Source: Chloroflexota bacterium
GTDB taxonomy: Bacteria > Chloroflexota > Dehalococcoidia > Bin125
Assembly (NCBI GenBank): GCA_026707145.1
Contig: JAPOXK010000019.1
Coordinates: 1-64,000, forward strand
Direction: 5' to 3'
DNA: 64,000 bases
A program made the position numbers and the translations under genes. Below, in pieces: positions 55,041 to 62,867 of this stretch. Numbering within the stretch: the first letter of the stretch is position 1; the number at the start of each line of letters is the position of its first letter. Below the pieces are notes generated by a model that was given only the letters and a program-made list of their open reading frames with translations, was not told the origin of the DNA and made no database searches.

Positions 55041-56033
55041 TCAGCCGATCAGCTGGACCGCGTCCAAGAAGGCCCGTTTAGTCTCCCGCTCCGTCATCGG
55101 CATCGGGTAGATGATCGGGTGCTCCAAGCCAGCATCCCGATACTCCTGAATCCGGCCGCGGCATTCATCGATATCGCCGATGATGGCGACGCTATCGGCG
55201 AGCTCGTCGGAGAGAAGACGCGCGGCGCGCGCTTGATCGCCGACACGCCAAGCGCGCGCGGCGACGCCGGCCTCCTCGAAGCCGGACTTCGCCATGAGGT
55301 TCTCGTAACGAGTGAAGGTTCCGACGTACCAGGCCATATGGCGCTTGACCATCGCCCGGCCCGCCTGCTTGTCATCGGTGACGACGGTGAGCAGGTAGCT
55401 TCCTACCTCCACCTCGGCCGGGTCGCGGCCAGCTTCGGCAGCGCCCCGCTTGACCCACTGGACCAGCTGGCCGGCGCGTGCGGCAGTCAACTGAGTGGCG
55501 ACGGCTCCATCTGCGAGCGCGCCGGTGCGGGCTGCGCTCGCCGGAAACATCGGTGGGTACCAGATCGGGATGTGGTCGCGGTACATCTTCACCCAAGGCT
55601 TGTATCCCAGCGTGTAGTAGCGGCCGCGGTGCTGCACCTCGCCGTCGCGGATGAGGGCGCGAATGATGGCCGTGTACTCGACCATGCGCTCGGTGGCGTT
55701 GTCGAAGGTCAGACCGTTCTCGTCTTCGACGATGGCGCGGTGCCCCTGGCCGATGCCGAGGATGAAGCGACCCTTCGAGATCGTGTCCACGGAAGCGGCG
55801 GCCATGGCGAGCGTGGTGGGCGCCCGATTGAAGATCACCGCGACCCCGGGGGCGAGCAGGATGCGCTCGGTCACGACAGCGCAGGCGGCAAGGACGGCGA
55901 AGGGATCGCCCGATTTGTAGTCGGACATCCAGAGCGAGTCGAAGCCGACCGCGTCCGCGATGCGGGCCATCTCAAGCGTGTCTTCGATGGGAAGGGAGTC
56001 GGTATCCGGAAACTTGATGCCGAGCTTGGCCAT
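55041..56033 (-). CDS. F420-dependent methylenetetrahydromethanopterin reductase-like (LLM class) oxidoreductase
   Basis: The 330-residue protein belongs to the Mer/F420 branch: FDSLWMSDYKSGDPFAVLAACAVVTERILLAPGV, and VDTISKGRFILGIGQGH. It differs from the EHHF paralogues (has SDYKS at the equivalent place). AGGAGAGACGATC before the ATG at 56033 supports the start; the open frame continues 30 codons upstream. It is the only minus-strand gene inside the plus-strand island and diverges from the amidase operon across an operator-like repeat, so it may be oppositely regulated. Substrate unknown. Confidence 0.82.
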   Translation of the reverse strand: MAKLGIKFPDTDSLPIEDTLEMARIADAVGFDSLWMSDYKSGDPFAVLAACAVVTERILLAPGVAVIFNRAPTTLAMAAASVDTISKGRFILGIGQGHRAIVEDENGLTFDNATERMVEYTAIIRALIRDGEVQHRGRYYTLGYKPWVKMYRDHIPIWYPPMFPASAARTGALADGAVATQLTAARAGQLVQWVKRGAAEAGRDPAEVEVGSYLLTVVTDDKQAGRAMVKRHMAWYVGTFTRYENLMAKSGFEEAGVAARAWRVGDQARAARLLSDELADSVAIIGDIDECRGRIQEYRDAGLEHPIIYPMPMTERETKRAFLDAVQLIG

Positions 56034-56068
56034 GATCGTCTCTCCTCGCTTCGTAGGGGTATCACGCA

Positions 56069-56084
56069 CGAGGCTAGCGCCTCG
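56069..56084. repeat. Perfect inverted repeat CGAGGC-TAGC-GCCTCG (candidate operator)
   Basis: Six-base arms around TAGC, between the divergent Mer-like and amidase genes. It ends 2 bases before the plus-strand -35. TAGCCT on the minus strand (56081-56076), within the repeat, would serve as -10 for the Mer-like gene. Confidence 0.6.
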
Positions 56085-56086
56085 CG

Positions 56087-56116
56087 TTGACACCCCTTTT
56101 TTCCGATCACTAGCCT
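56087..56116 (+). promoter_or_regulatory. Promoter of the small-protein/amidase operon
   Basis: TTGACA at 56087-56092 is a perfect -35, followed after an 18-base spacer by TAGCCT at 56111-56116. The start codon at 56154 lies about 30 bases after the expected transcription start, with GAGGGAG as ribosome binding site. Confidence 0.75.
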
Positions 56117-56153
56117 CCAGCAATCGAGCGTTCGATCAAAAGCGAGGGAGCGC

Positions 56154-56366
56154 ATGGACTCGAGAGAGATGGTCATCGCTAAGCTGGCCGAGTGGGACAT
56201 CGTGCCCAGCGAAGAGGACTTGGCGGAGTTGGTGCCAGCCTACGAGGCGCTGCTGCAGTCGCAGAACGTGCTGGAGAACATGCTCCGCACCCGGTCGATG
56301 GGGAACGCCATGGAGTTCCCTCTGAGCGAGCCAGCCGTCATTCACGACATGGGAAGGTATCGCTAG
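56154..56366 (+). CDS. Small GatC/AtzG-like protein, probable amidase partner
   Basis: The 70-residue acidic protein is predicted to be two helices (MVIAKLAEWDIVPSEEDLAEL and AYEALLQSQNVLENML) followed by an extended tail with EPAVIHDM. This layout resembles GatC and the AtzG-like small subunits that wrap around amidase-signature enzymes, where a helical pair is followed by a tail ending near EPAPVF. The gene is preceded by a good ribosome binding site and is 2 bp upstream of the amidase. The assignment is by architecture and context; sequence similarity is weak. Confidence 0.6.
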   Translation: MDSREMVIAKLAEWDIVPSEEDLAELVPAYEALLQSQNVLENMLRTRSMGNAMEFPLSEPAVIHDMGRYR

Positions 56367-56368
56367 CC

Positions 56369-57775
56369 ATGGCAAGCACCGCACAAGAGCTGGCTTTTTC
56401 ATCGATCGAAGCGCTGTCGGCCCGGATTCAAAGGAAGGAGATCTCGCCCGTCGAAGTGACGCAAACGATGCTGTCGCGCATCGACGAGCTCAACCCGAAG
56501 ATCCACGCCTACTACACCGTCTTCCACGACGAAGTGCTGGAAGACGCGCGCCGGGCCGAGCAAGAGATCGCGCGGGGCAACTATCGCGGCCCGCTGCACG
56601 GGATCCCGATGGGGATCAAAGACATCTACGAGATGAAGCGAACAACCTGCGGCTCCCAAGCGCTGCAGGAGTACGTGGCGGAAGAGGACTGCGTCGCAAT
56701 CAAGAAGCTCAAGAGCGCCGGCTCACTCATTTTGGGGAAGACCGCGACCTACGAGTTCGCCTACGGCATCCAGAGCCTCAAGTCGCCGGTGGAGCCGGTA
56801 CGCAGCGCCTGGGACCTCAGCAGAGAAGCGGGGGGATCGAGTAGCGGCTCCGGTGGAGCGATCGCGGCCGGAATGGCCTACTCGGCGATGGGTTCCTGCA
56901 CGGGCGGCTCGATCCGTTGGCCGGCGCAATGCCTGCTGCACGTGGGGCTCAAGGCGACCTACGGTCGCGTAAGCCGACGCGGCATCTATCCGCTCGCTTG
57001 GACGCTCGACCATCCCGGGCCTCTGGCCCGCACCGTGAAGGACTCCGCGCTCGTCCTGCAGGCGCTCGCCGGTTACGACGAGCTGGATCCCGCCTCGGCG
57101 AACGTGCCGGTGCCGGACTTCACGGCCAAGCTGGACCGGGATATCCGCGGGATGCGGATCGGCCTGCTCGCCGACCTCTACGAGAAAAGCTGCGACCCGA
57201 AGGTGCTCGAAGTTTACGATAAGGCGGTCGACAAATACCGCAGCCTCGGCGCCGAGATCGTCAAGGTGCCAAGCATCGGTATTCCCGAGTTGGAAGCGAT
57301 CGAGTGGCCGACCCTCTGGTCGGAGGCCGCAGCGATCCACGTGCGCAACATTCGCAATCGCGGGGATCAGTACAACCCCAACACGCGCCAGTTCATCCAG
57401 TGGGGCCTCCTGGTGAGCAACGCGTATTACATGCTGGCAAGCCGCTGCCGGGCGCAGGTGCGAGACGACCTGAACGCGGCCCTCACGCGGGATTGCGACG
57501 TGCTGATGCTGCCGACCGCAGGCTTCCAAGGACCGCCGCCCGTGGCCGAGGAGTCGCCGGGGTTGAATTTCATCGGTTCCGCCTTCGAGATCTACACGCC
57601 GATCTTCAACTTCACAGGCCACCCGGCGATCCAGGTGCCATGCGGGTTCGACAGCGATGGGCTGGCGGTTGGGTTCCAGATCGCGGCCAAGCCGTTCGAT
57701 GAGGTAACGATGTTCCAGGTGGCCCGTGCGTACGAACAATCGGAGCCATGGCACACGATGCATGCGGATATCTAG
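56369..57775 (+). CDS. Amidase-signature family amidohydrolase, copy 1
   Basis: The 468-residue protein has the Ser-cisSer-Lys triad: Lys84 in GIKDIYE, cis-Ser in AGGSSSGSGG near 157, and nucleophile Ser181 in CTGGSIRWPAQ. The residue normally Asp in DTGGSIR is Cys. A segment of about 74 bases (57089-57162) is nearly identical to the downstream copy. Family members hydrolyse amides, ureides or act with GatC-like partners. Translation follows the 70-residue gene by 2 bp. Substrate unknown. Confidence 0.9.
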   Translation: MASTAQELAFSSIEALSARIQRKEISPVEVTQTMLSRIDELNPKIHAYYTVFHDEVLEDARRAEQEIARGNYRGPLHGIPMGIKDIYEMKRTTCGSQALQEYVAEEDCVAIKKLKSAGSLILGKTATYEFAYGIQSLKSPVEPVRSAWDLSREAGGSSSGSGGAIAAGMAYSAMGSCTGGSIRWPAQCLLHVGLKATYGRVSRRGIYPLAWTLDHPGPLARTVKDSALVLQALAGYDELDPASANVPVPDFTAKLDRDIRGMRIGLLADLYEKSCDPKVLEVYDKAVDKYRSLGAEIVKVPSIGIPELEAIEWPTLWSEAAAIHVRNIRNRGDQYNPNTRQFIQWGLLVSNAYYMLASRCRAQVRDDLNAALTRDCDVLMLPTAGFQGPPPVAEESPGLNFIGSAFEIYTPIFNFTGHPAIQVPCGFDSDGLAVGFQIAAKPFDEVTMFQVARAYEQSEPWHTMHADI

Positions 57776-57800
57776 GAGCAGCGCGGGGCGCTAGCACCCC

Positions 57801-59201
57801 ATGTCCGCCGACGGCGCCGATCTGGCTTTCGCGCCGATCGAGGAACTCGCACCGCGGCTGCATGCGCGCGAAGTATCGCCGATCGAGCTCGCCGACCTCA
57901 CGCTGCGACGGATCGAGGCGATCAACCCCCGGATCAACGCCTACTACACCGTGCTGGCCGACGAGCTGCGCACGGACGCCGAGCGCGCGGAGCGGGAGAT
58001 CGCCCGGGGTCAGTATCGCGGCCCGCTACACGGAGTTCCCATCTGCATCAAGGACATCTACGAGAGCGGCCGCACGACCTGCGGGTCGCAAACGCTGCAG
58101 CACTACCAAGCCGCCACCGAGAGCGTAGCGGTGCGAAAGCTACGCGATGCGGGGGCGCTGATCGCCGGCAAAGCAGCAACCTTCGAGTTCGCATATGGAA
58201 TGCCGAGCCGGCAGTCGCCGGTGCCGCCGGTGCGCAACCCCTGGGATGAAGAGCGACAGGCCGGGGGATCGAGCAGCGGCTCCGCGGCAGCGGTCGCGGC
58301 GGGCCTGGCCTATGCGGGGATGGGATCCTGCACGGGCGGGTCCATTCGCTGGCCGGCGCAGTGCTGCCACTTGGTCGGGCTGAAACCAACGTACGGGCGA
58401 GTGAGCCGGCGCGGCATCTACCCGCTCGCATGGAGCTTGGACCATGCCGGTCCGATCACGCGCACCGTGCGCGACGCCGCGCTGATGCTTCAAGATTGCG
58501 CCGGCTTCGACGAGGGAGACCCCGCCTCGGCGAACGTGCCGGTGCCGGACTTCACAGCCAAGCTGGACCGGGATATCCGTGGGATGCGAATCGGGCTGCC
58601 GGTCCGTCTGTACGAGGATTGCGAGCCGGTCGTGCGAGAGGTCTTCGAGGAAGCGCTGCGCGTGTTCGAGCGCCTCGGAGCGGAGCTGGTGACTGTGCCG
58701 AGCATCAGCGTGGAGGAGATGGACTGGATCGAGTACCCGGCGCTTTGGTCGGACGCCGCCACGATCCATTTCCGACAACTGCGCGCCCGCGGCGGCGACT
58801 ACAACCCCAACACGCGCCAGTATCTGCAGTGGGGGCTGCTCGTGAGCAGCGGCTACTACCTCACAGCTCAGCGCTGCCGTGCGCAGGTGCGGGACGACCT
58901 GATCGAGCTGCTGACCAAACAGGTTGATGTCTTCGTGCTGCCCACCAACGGCTTTCAGAGCCCACCGCTCATCCCCGAGCAGCCGCCCGGCTTGAGTTTC
59001 TTGAGCGGGTTCCATCTCTATACGGCGATCTTCAACTTCACGGGACTGCCCGCGGTACAAGTACCCTGCGGCGTCGACCGCGACGGCCTGCCGGTGGGTC
59101 TCCAAGTGGCGGCGAAGCCGTTCGACGAACCGACGCTGCTTCAGGTCGCGCACGCCTACGAGCAGGCAACGGAGTGGCACCACAGGCACGCCGATCTCTG
59201 A
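57801..59201 (+). CDS. Amidase-signature family amidohydrolase, copy 2
   Basis: The 466-residue paralogue keeps the triad in the same motifs: Lys in CIKDIYE, AGGSSSGS and CTGGSIRWPAQ, also with Cys in place of the usual Asp. It starts 25 bp after copy 1, in the same operon, and could share the small partner protein. Differences concentrate at about 370-400 (VDVFVLPTNGF, LSGFHLY), a region that lines the substrate pocket in this family, so specificity may differ from copy 1. Confidence 0.9.
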   Translation: MSADGADLAFAPIEELAPRLHAREVSPIELADLTLRRIEAINPRINAYYTVLADELRTDAERAEREIARGQYRGPLHGVPICIKDIYESGRTTCGSQTLQHYQAATESVAVRKLRDAGALIAGKAATFEFAYGMPSRQSPVPPVRNPWDEERQAGGSSSGSAAAVAAGLAYAGMGSCTGGSIRWPAQCCHLVGLKPTYGRVSRRGIYPLAWSLDHAGPITRTVRDAALMLQDCAGFDEGDPASANVPVPDFTAKLDRDIRGMRIGLPVRLYEDCEPVVREVFEEALRVFERLGAELVTVPSISVEEMDWIEYPALWSDAATIHFRQLRARGGDYNPNTRQYLQWGLLVSSGYYLTAQRCRAQVRDDLIELLTKQVDVFVLPTNGFQSPPLIPEQPPGLSFLSGFHLYTAIFNFTGLPAVQVPCGVDRDGLPVGLQVAAKPFDEPTLLQVAHAYEQATEWHHRHADL

Positions 59202-59260
59202 GCCCCACTCGGTTTCGGTATCTGAAGCCGGCGGAATGTCACCGCGCGCGGGCAACCTGA

Positions 59261-59286
59261 TAGCATGCCCTCATTCCTAAGTGGAG
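59261..59286 (+). promoter_or_regulatory. Putative -10 (TAGCAT) and RBS for paralogue 2
   Basis: TAGCATGCC at 59261-59269 resembles the -10 type seen in this region. GGAGG at 59282-59286 lies 8 bases before ATG 59295 and decides that start over an in-frame ATG at 59265. Confidence 0.5.
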
Positions 59287-59294
59287 GCTCTCCC

Positions 59295-60368
59295 ATGCAC
59301 GTCGGCTCCGGCCATATCTTCCAGAATCCCTACAACAAGCGGACCGATCTCGACTTGTACCAGAATGAGATGCAGTTGGCCGATCTCTCCGAAGGGCTCG
59401 GGTTCGATTCGATCTGGGGCGTCGAACACCACTTCACCGACTACACGCTCTGCCCGGACGTGCTGCAGTGGTTGACTTGGGTCGCAGCGCGCACCGAGCG
59501 CGCCCAGATCGGATCCATGGTGGTCGTGCTGCCCTGGCACGATCCGCTGCGGGTGGCCGAAGAGGTCGCGATGCTCGACACGCTCTCAAACGGCCGCATG
59601 ATTCTGGGCATCGGACGGGGGCTGGGGCGCGTGGAGTTCGACGGCTTCCGCGTGTCGATGGACGAGACGCGAGCGCGCTTCATCGAAAGCGCCCGCATGG
59701 TGCTCACCGGGCTGGAGAACGGCTACGTGGAAGGCGACGGGGAATTCTATCCGCAGCCGCGCCGCGACCTGCGTCCCGCGCCGTTCAAAACCTTCCGCGG
59801 GCGCGCGTACGCTGCCGCGATCTCCCCGGAAACGATGAAGATCTTGGCCGAACTCGGCGTGGGCATGCTGATTCTGCCGCAGAAGCCCTGGGATCAGATC
59901 GCCGAAGACTTGGAGAGCTATCGCAGCACCTACCGCGAGATCCAGGGTGAGGAAGCTCCCTCGCCGATCGTCGCCTCGTTCACCTACTGCGATGCGGACG
60001 CGAGCCGAGCGGAGGAGATCATGCGGCGGCACATGGACAGCTACTACGACTCCATGTTGCGCCACTACGAGTTGCAAGCGGAGCACTTCGGAAAGGCCAA
60101 GGGATACGAGTACTACAAGGACATGAGCAAGGCGCTGAACAAGTACGGCACCGGCGCCGCGGGGGAGTTCTTCCTCAACCTGCAGGTCTTCGGCACGCCC
60201 GAGCAGTGCTTGGAGAAGATCCGCGACACGATGAGCAAGACGGGCGGCCAGCACTTCATCGCGACGTTCGCTTTCGGAGGAATCCCCTACGAGGACGCGG
60301 AGCGGAGCATGCGGCTCTTCGCCAAAGAGGTCATGCCGGAGCTCCAGCGAGCGGCCGTGACCGCCTAG
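59295..60368 (+). CDS. Luciferase-like (LLM class) flavin-dependent monooxygenase, paralogue 2
   Basis: The 357-residue protein shares EHHF, VVVLPWHDPLRVAEE and FGIGRG-like GIGRGLGRVEF with the other paralogues but is the most divergent of the four: its GEFYPQPRRDLRPAPF replaces YIKQPRVPVRPAPF. The start is fixed by GGAGG 8 bases upstream. Oxygen-insertion or C-N cleavage chemistry is inferred from family only. Confidence 0.84.
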   Translation: MHVGSGHIFQNPYNKRTDLDLYQNEMQLADLSEGLGFDSIWGVEHHFTDYTLCPDVLQWLTWVAARTERAQIGSMVVVLPWHDPLRVAEEVAMLDTLSNGRMILGIGRGLGRVEFDGFRVSMDETRARFIESARMVLTGLENGYVEGDGEFYPQPRRDLRPAPFKTFRGRAYAAAISPETMKILAELGVGMLILPQKPWDQIAEDLESYRSTYREIQGEEAPSPIVASFTYCDADASRAEEIMRRHMDSYYDSMLRHYELQAEHFGKAKGYEYYKDMSKALNKYGTGAAGEFFLNLQVFGTPEQCLEKIRDTMSKTGGQHFIATFAFGGIPYEDAERSMRLFAKEVMPELQRAAVTA

Positions 60369-60388
60369 CCAGCCAGCGATCGGACACC

Positions 60389-60394
60389 TAGCAT
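60389..60394 (+). promoter_or_regulatory. Putative -10 element (TAGCAT) of paralogue 3
   Basis: CTAGCATGCC lies 34 bases before the start at 60428 in the 59-bp gap after paralogue 2. The identical TAGCATGCC core precedes paralogue 2. Confidence 0.4.
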
Positions 60395-60427
60395 GCCGAC
60401 CAGTACACGCGAGCTTGGAGGAACACG

Positions 60428-61507
60428 ATGAAGGTTGGAGTTAACCTCCTCCTGTCCAACATGAATGATACGCAGTCGGACTACGAGCTATGGCGGGAGC
60501 ACATGCGGCTCGCCGATATGGTGGAACCGCTGGGGTTCGACTCGCTCTGGGGCGTGGAGCACCACTTCACCGACTACATCATCTCCCCGGACATTCTGCA
60601 GATGCTGAGCTGGGCGGCGGGGCGGACGGAGCAGATTGAGCTGGGCACCCAGGTGGTGGTCATGCCGTGGCACGATCCGCTACGGGTGGCCGAGCAGATC
60701 GCCTTGCTCGATAACCTGTCGGACGGACGCTACATCTTCGGCTTCGGACGCGGCGCGGCGCGGGTGGAGTTCGACGGTTTCCGCGTGCCGATGAACGAGG
60801 CGCGCGGCCGCTTCGTCGAAGGCGCGGAGATGGTTCTGCAAGCGTTCGACAGCGGCTACGCCGAGTTCGACGGCGAGTACATCAAGCAGCCACGCGTGCC
60901 CTTGCGGCCGGCTCCGATCAAGCCGCTGCGAGACCGCGCCTACGCCGCCGCGATCTCACCGGAGACGATGGGAATCATCGCCCGGATGGGCGTGGGGATG
61001 TTGATTAACCCGCAAAAGCCTTGGGATACGATCTTGAGCGAGCTTGAGGATTATCGTTCGACCTTCCGGAGCGAGCACGACCGAGAAGCGCCGCCGCCGG
61101 TCGCCGCCGTCTTCGGCTACTGCGACGCGGACGCGGAGCGCGCAGAGGCGATCGCCACGAAGTACATGGGCGAGTACTACGCCTCAGCCCTGCGTCACTA
61201 TGAGTTCACGGGCGATCACTTCAGCTCGATCAAGGGCTACGAGTTCTACGACAAGATGTCCCGGATCATGAACAAGGTCGGGAAAGAGGGCGCGGGGAAC
61301 TTCTTCCGCGACCTGCAGCCTTGGGGCACGCCCGACCAGTGCATCGAGAAGATCATGGACCAGCAGAAGAAGATCGGCTTCGACCATCTGACGCTGAACT
61401 TCGTCTTCGCGCATCTGCCGATGAAGGACGTGGAGAACAGCATGAAGCTGTTCGCGCAGGAAGTGCTGCCGGTGATTAAGCAGATCGGGGTTGGAGCGCC
61501 AGCCTAG
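60428..61507 (+). CDS. Luciferase-like (LLM class) flavin-dependent monooxygenase, paralogue 3
   Basis: The 359-residue protein is closest to paralogues 1 and 4: EHHFTDYIISPD, GTQVVVMPWHDPLRVAEQ, FGFGRGAARVEFDGFRVPM, EYIKQPRVPLRPAP and INPQKPW. TTGGAGGAAC precedes the ATG. A C-terminal segment (QPWGTPDQCIEKI) also matches paralogue 4. Each copy appears to have its own ribosome binding site and possible promoter, so expression may differ between copies. Confidence 0.85.
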   Translation: MKVGVNLLLSNMNDTQSDYELWREHMRLADMVEPLGFDSLWGVEHHFTDYIISPDILQMLSWAAGRTEQIELGTQVVVMPWHDPLRVAEQIALLDNLSDGRYIFGFGRGAARVEFDGFRVPMNEARGRFVEGAEMVLQAFDSGYAEFDGEYIKQPRVPLRPAPIKPLRDRAYAAAISPETMGIIARMGVGMLINPQKPWDTILSELEDYRSTFRSEHDREAPPPVAAVFGYCDADAERAEAIATKYMGEYYASALRHYEFTGDHFSSIKGYEFYDKMSRIMNKVGKEGAGNFFRDLQPWGTPDQCIEKIMDQQKKIGFDHLTLNFVFAHLPMKDVENSMKLFAQEVLPVIKQIGVGAPA

Positions 61508-61707
61508 CCACCACACGAAAGCGGGCTCTCCTGAGCGCGCGGGCTATTCGCCCGGTGGCTTCCCGGCGCGCGCAGGGAGCGACGGCGTCTCAGCCACGAC
61601 AGCTGCTGTCCCTACAGCGCGGACAAGCGCACCCCTCCGCTCGGATCCGTACGCTACTATGCGGCTACCGGGCAAACCGATAATCCCAGGTGGCAGGAGG
61701 CTACTCG

Positions 61708-62784
61708 ATGAAGGTCGGACTGAACCTCGTCTTCTCGAATCCGGGGCACGTAACGGACCAAGAGCTTTGGCGGGAGCAGCTGGCGCAGGCCGACCAAGCC
61801 GAGCCGCTCGGCTTCGACTCGGTCTGGGGCGTGGAGCACCACTTCACCGACTACATCATCTGTCCGGACGTGCTGCAGTACCTCACTTGGATCGCCGCCC
61901 GCACAGAGGAGATCGAGCTCGGATCGCAAGTGGTCGTGCTGCCCTGGCACGACCCGCTACGGGTGGCCGAGCAGATCTCCCTGCTCGACACGATGTCGAA
62001 CGGGCGCTACGTCTTCGGATTCGGCCGCGGGGCGGCGCGCGTCGAATTCAACGGCTTCCGCGTGCCGATGGAAGAGTCGCGCGGCCGCTTCGTGGAGAGC
62101 GCGGAGATGATTCTGGCTGGGCTGGAGAGCGGCTACTGCGAGTACGACGGCGAGTACATCAAGCAGCCGCGGGTCCCCATTCGGCCGGCGCCGTTCAAGT
62201 CGTTCAAGGGACGGACCTACTCAGCGGCGATCTCCCCTGAATCGATGGGGATCGTGGCGCGGCTGGGAGTGGGGATGCTGATCAACCCCTCGAAGCCGTG
62301 GGACTTAGTCGACCGGGAGCTGGCCGAGTACCGTTCGGTATACCGCGAGACGCATGGCCGGGAGGCGCCGCCGCCGGTCGTCGAGATTTTCACGGTCTGC
62401 CATTCGAACCCCGAGCGCGCGGAGGAGTTGGCTCGCACGTACTTGGCGCGCTTTTACAACACGATCCTGCAGCACTACGAGTTCGCCGGGGATCACTTCG
62501 ACACGATCAAGGGCTACGAGTTCTACGGGAAGATGTCCAAGATCCTGCAGAAATCGGGCGAGCAAGGCGCGACTGACTTCTTCCTCGAACTGCAGCCTTG
62601 GGGCACGCCCGATCAGTGCATCGAGCAGATCGAAGAGATCCATAAGAAGATCAACTTCGGGCACCTCAACGTCACGTTCAGCTTCGCGGACATGCCGGCG
62701 GCGGAGGCGACGGCGGGCATGCAACTCTTCGCGCAGGAAGTCATGCCCGCCGTGAAGAAGATCGAAGCGGCGGCGTTGGTCTAA
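61708..62784 (+). CDS. Luciferase-like (LLM class) flavin-dependent monooxygenase, paralogue 4
   Basis: The 358-residue protein has GVEHHFTDYIICPD, VVVLPWHDPLRVAEQ, FGFGRGAARVEFNGFRVPMEESR and KSFKGRTYSAAISPES. GGCAGGAGG at 61692-61700 lies 7 bases before ATG 61708, favouring it over the in-frame start at 61690. TACTAT at 61655-61660 is a possible -10. The 200-bp gap before it is the longest within the paralogue set and shows no gene. Confidence 0.85.
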   Translation: MKVGLNLVFSNPGHVTDQELWREQLAQADQAEPLGFDSVWGVEHHFTDYIICPDVLQYLTWIAARTEEIELGSQVVVLPWHDPLRVAEQISLLDTMSNGRYVFGFGRGAARVEFNGFRVPMEESRGRFVESAEMILAGLESGYCEYDGEYIKQPRVPIRPAPFKSFKGRTYSAAISPESMGIVARLGVGMLINPSKPWDLVDRELAEYRSVYRETHGREAPPPVVEIFTVCHSNPERAEELARTYLARFYNTILQHYEFAGDHFDTIKGYEFYGKMSKILQKSGEQGATDFFLELQPWGTPDQCIEQIEEIHKKINFGHLNVTFSFADMPAAEATAGMQLFAQEVMPAVKKIEAAALV

Positions 62785-62801
62785 CCACTCACGATCGAGA
62801 G

Positions 62802-62858
62802 GCGCGCCCGTCACGGCGCGCGGCGCCGCGAACCGCTCGGCAGGATGTGTGACCTGCC
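62802..62858. terminator. Pair of hairpins between convergent genes
   Basis: GCGCGCC/GGCGCGC (62802-62821, 6-base loop) and GGCAGG/CCTGCC (62839-62858, 8-base loop) lie between the last monooxygenase and the alpha/beta hydrolase. No T-runs, so termination is inferred from position and stem strength. Confidence 0.45.
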
Positions 62859-62867
62859 GCGCGCAGG

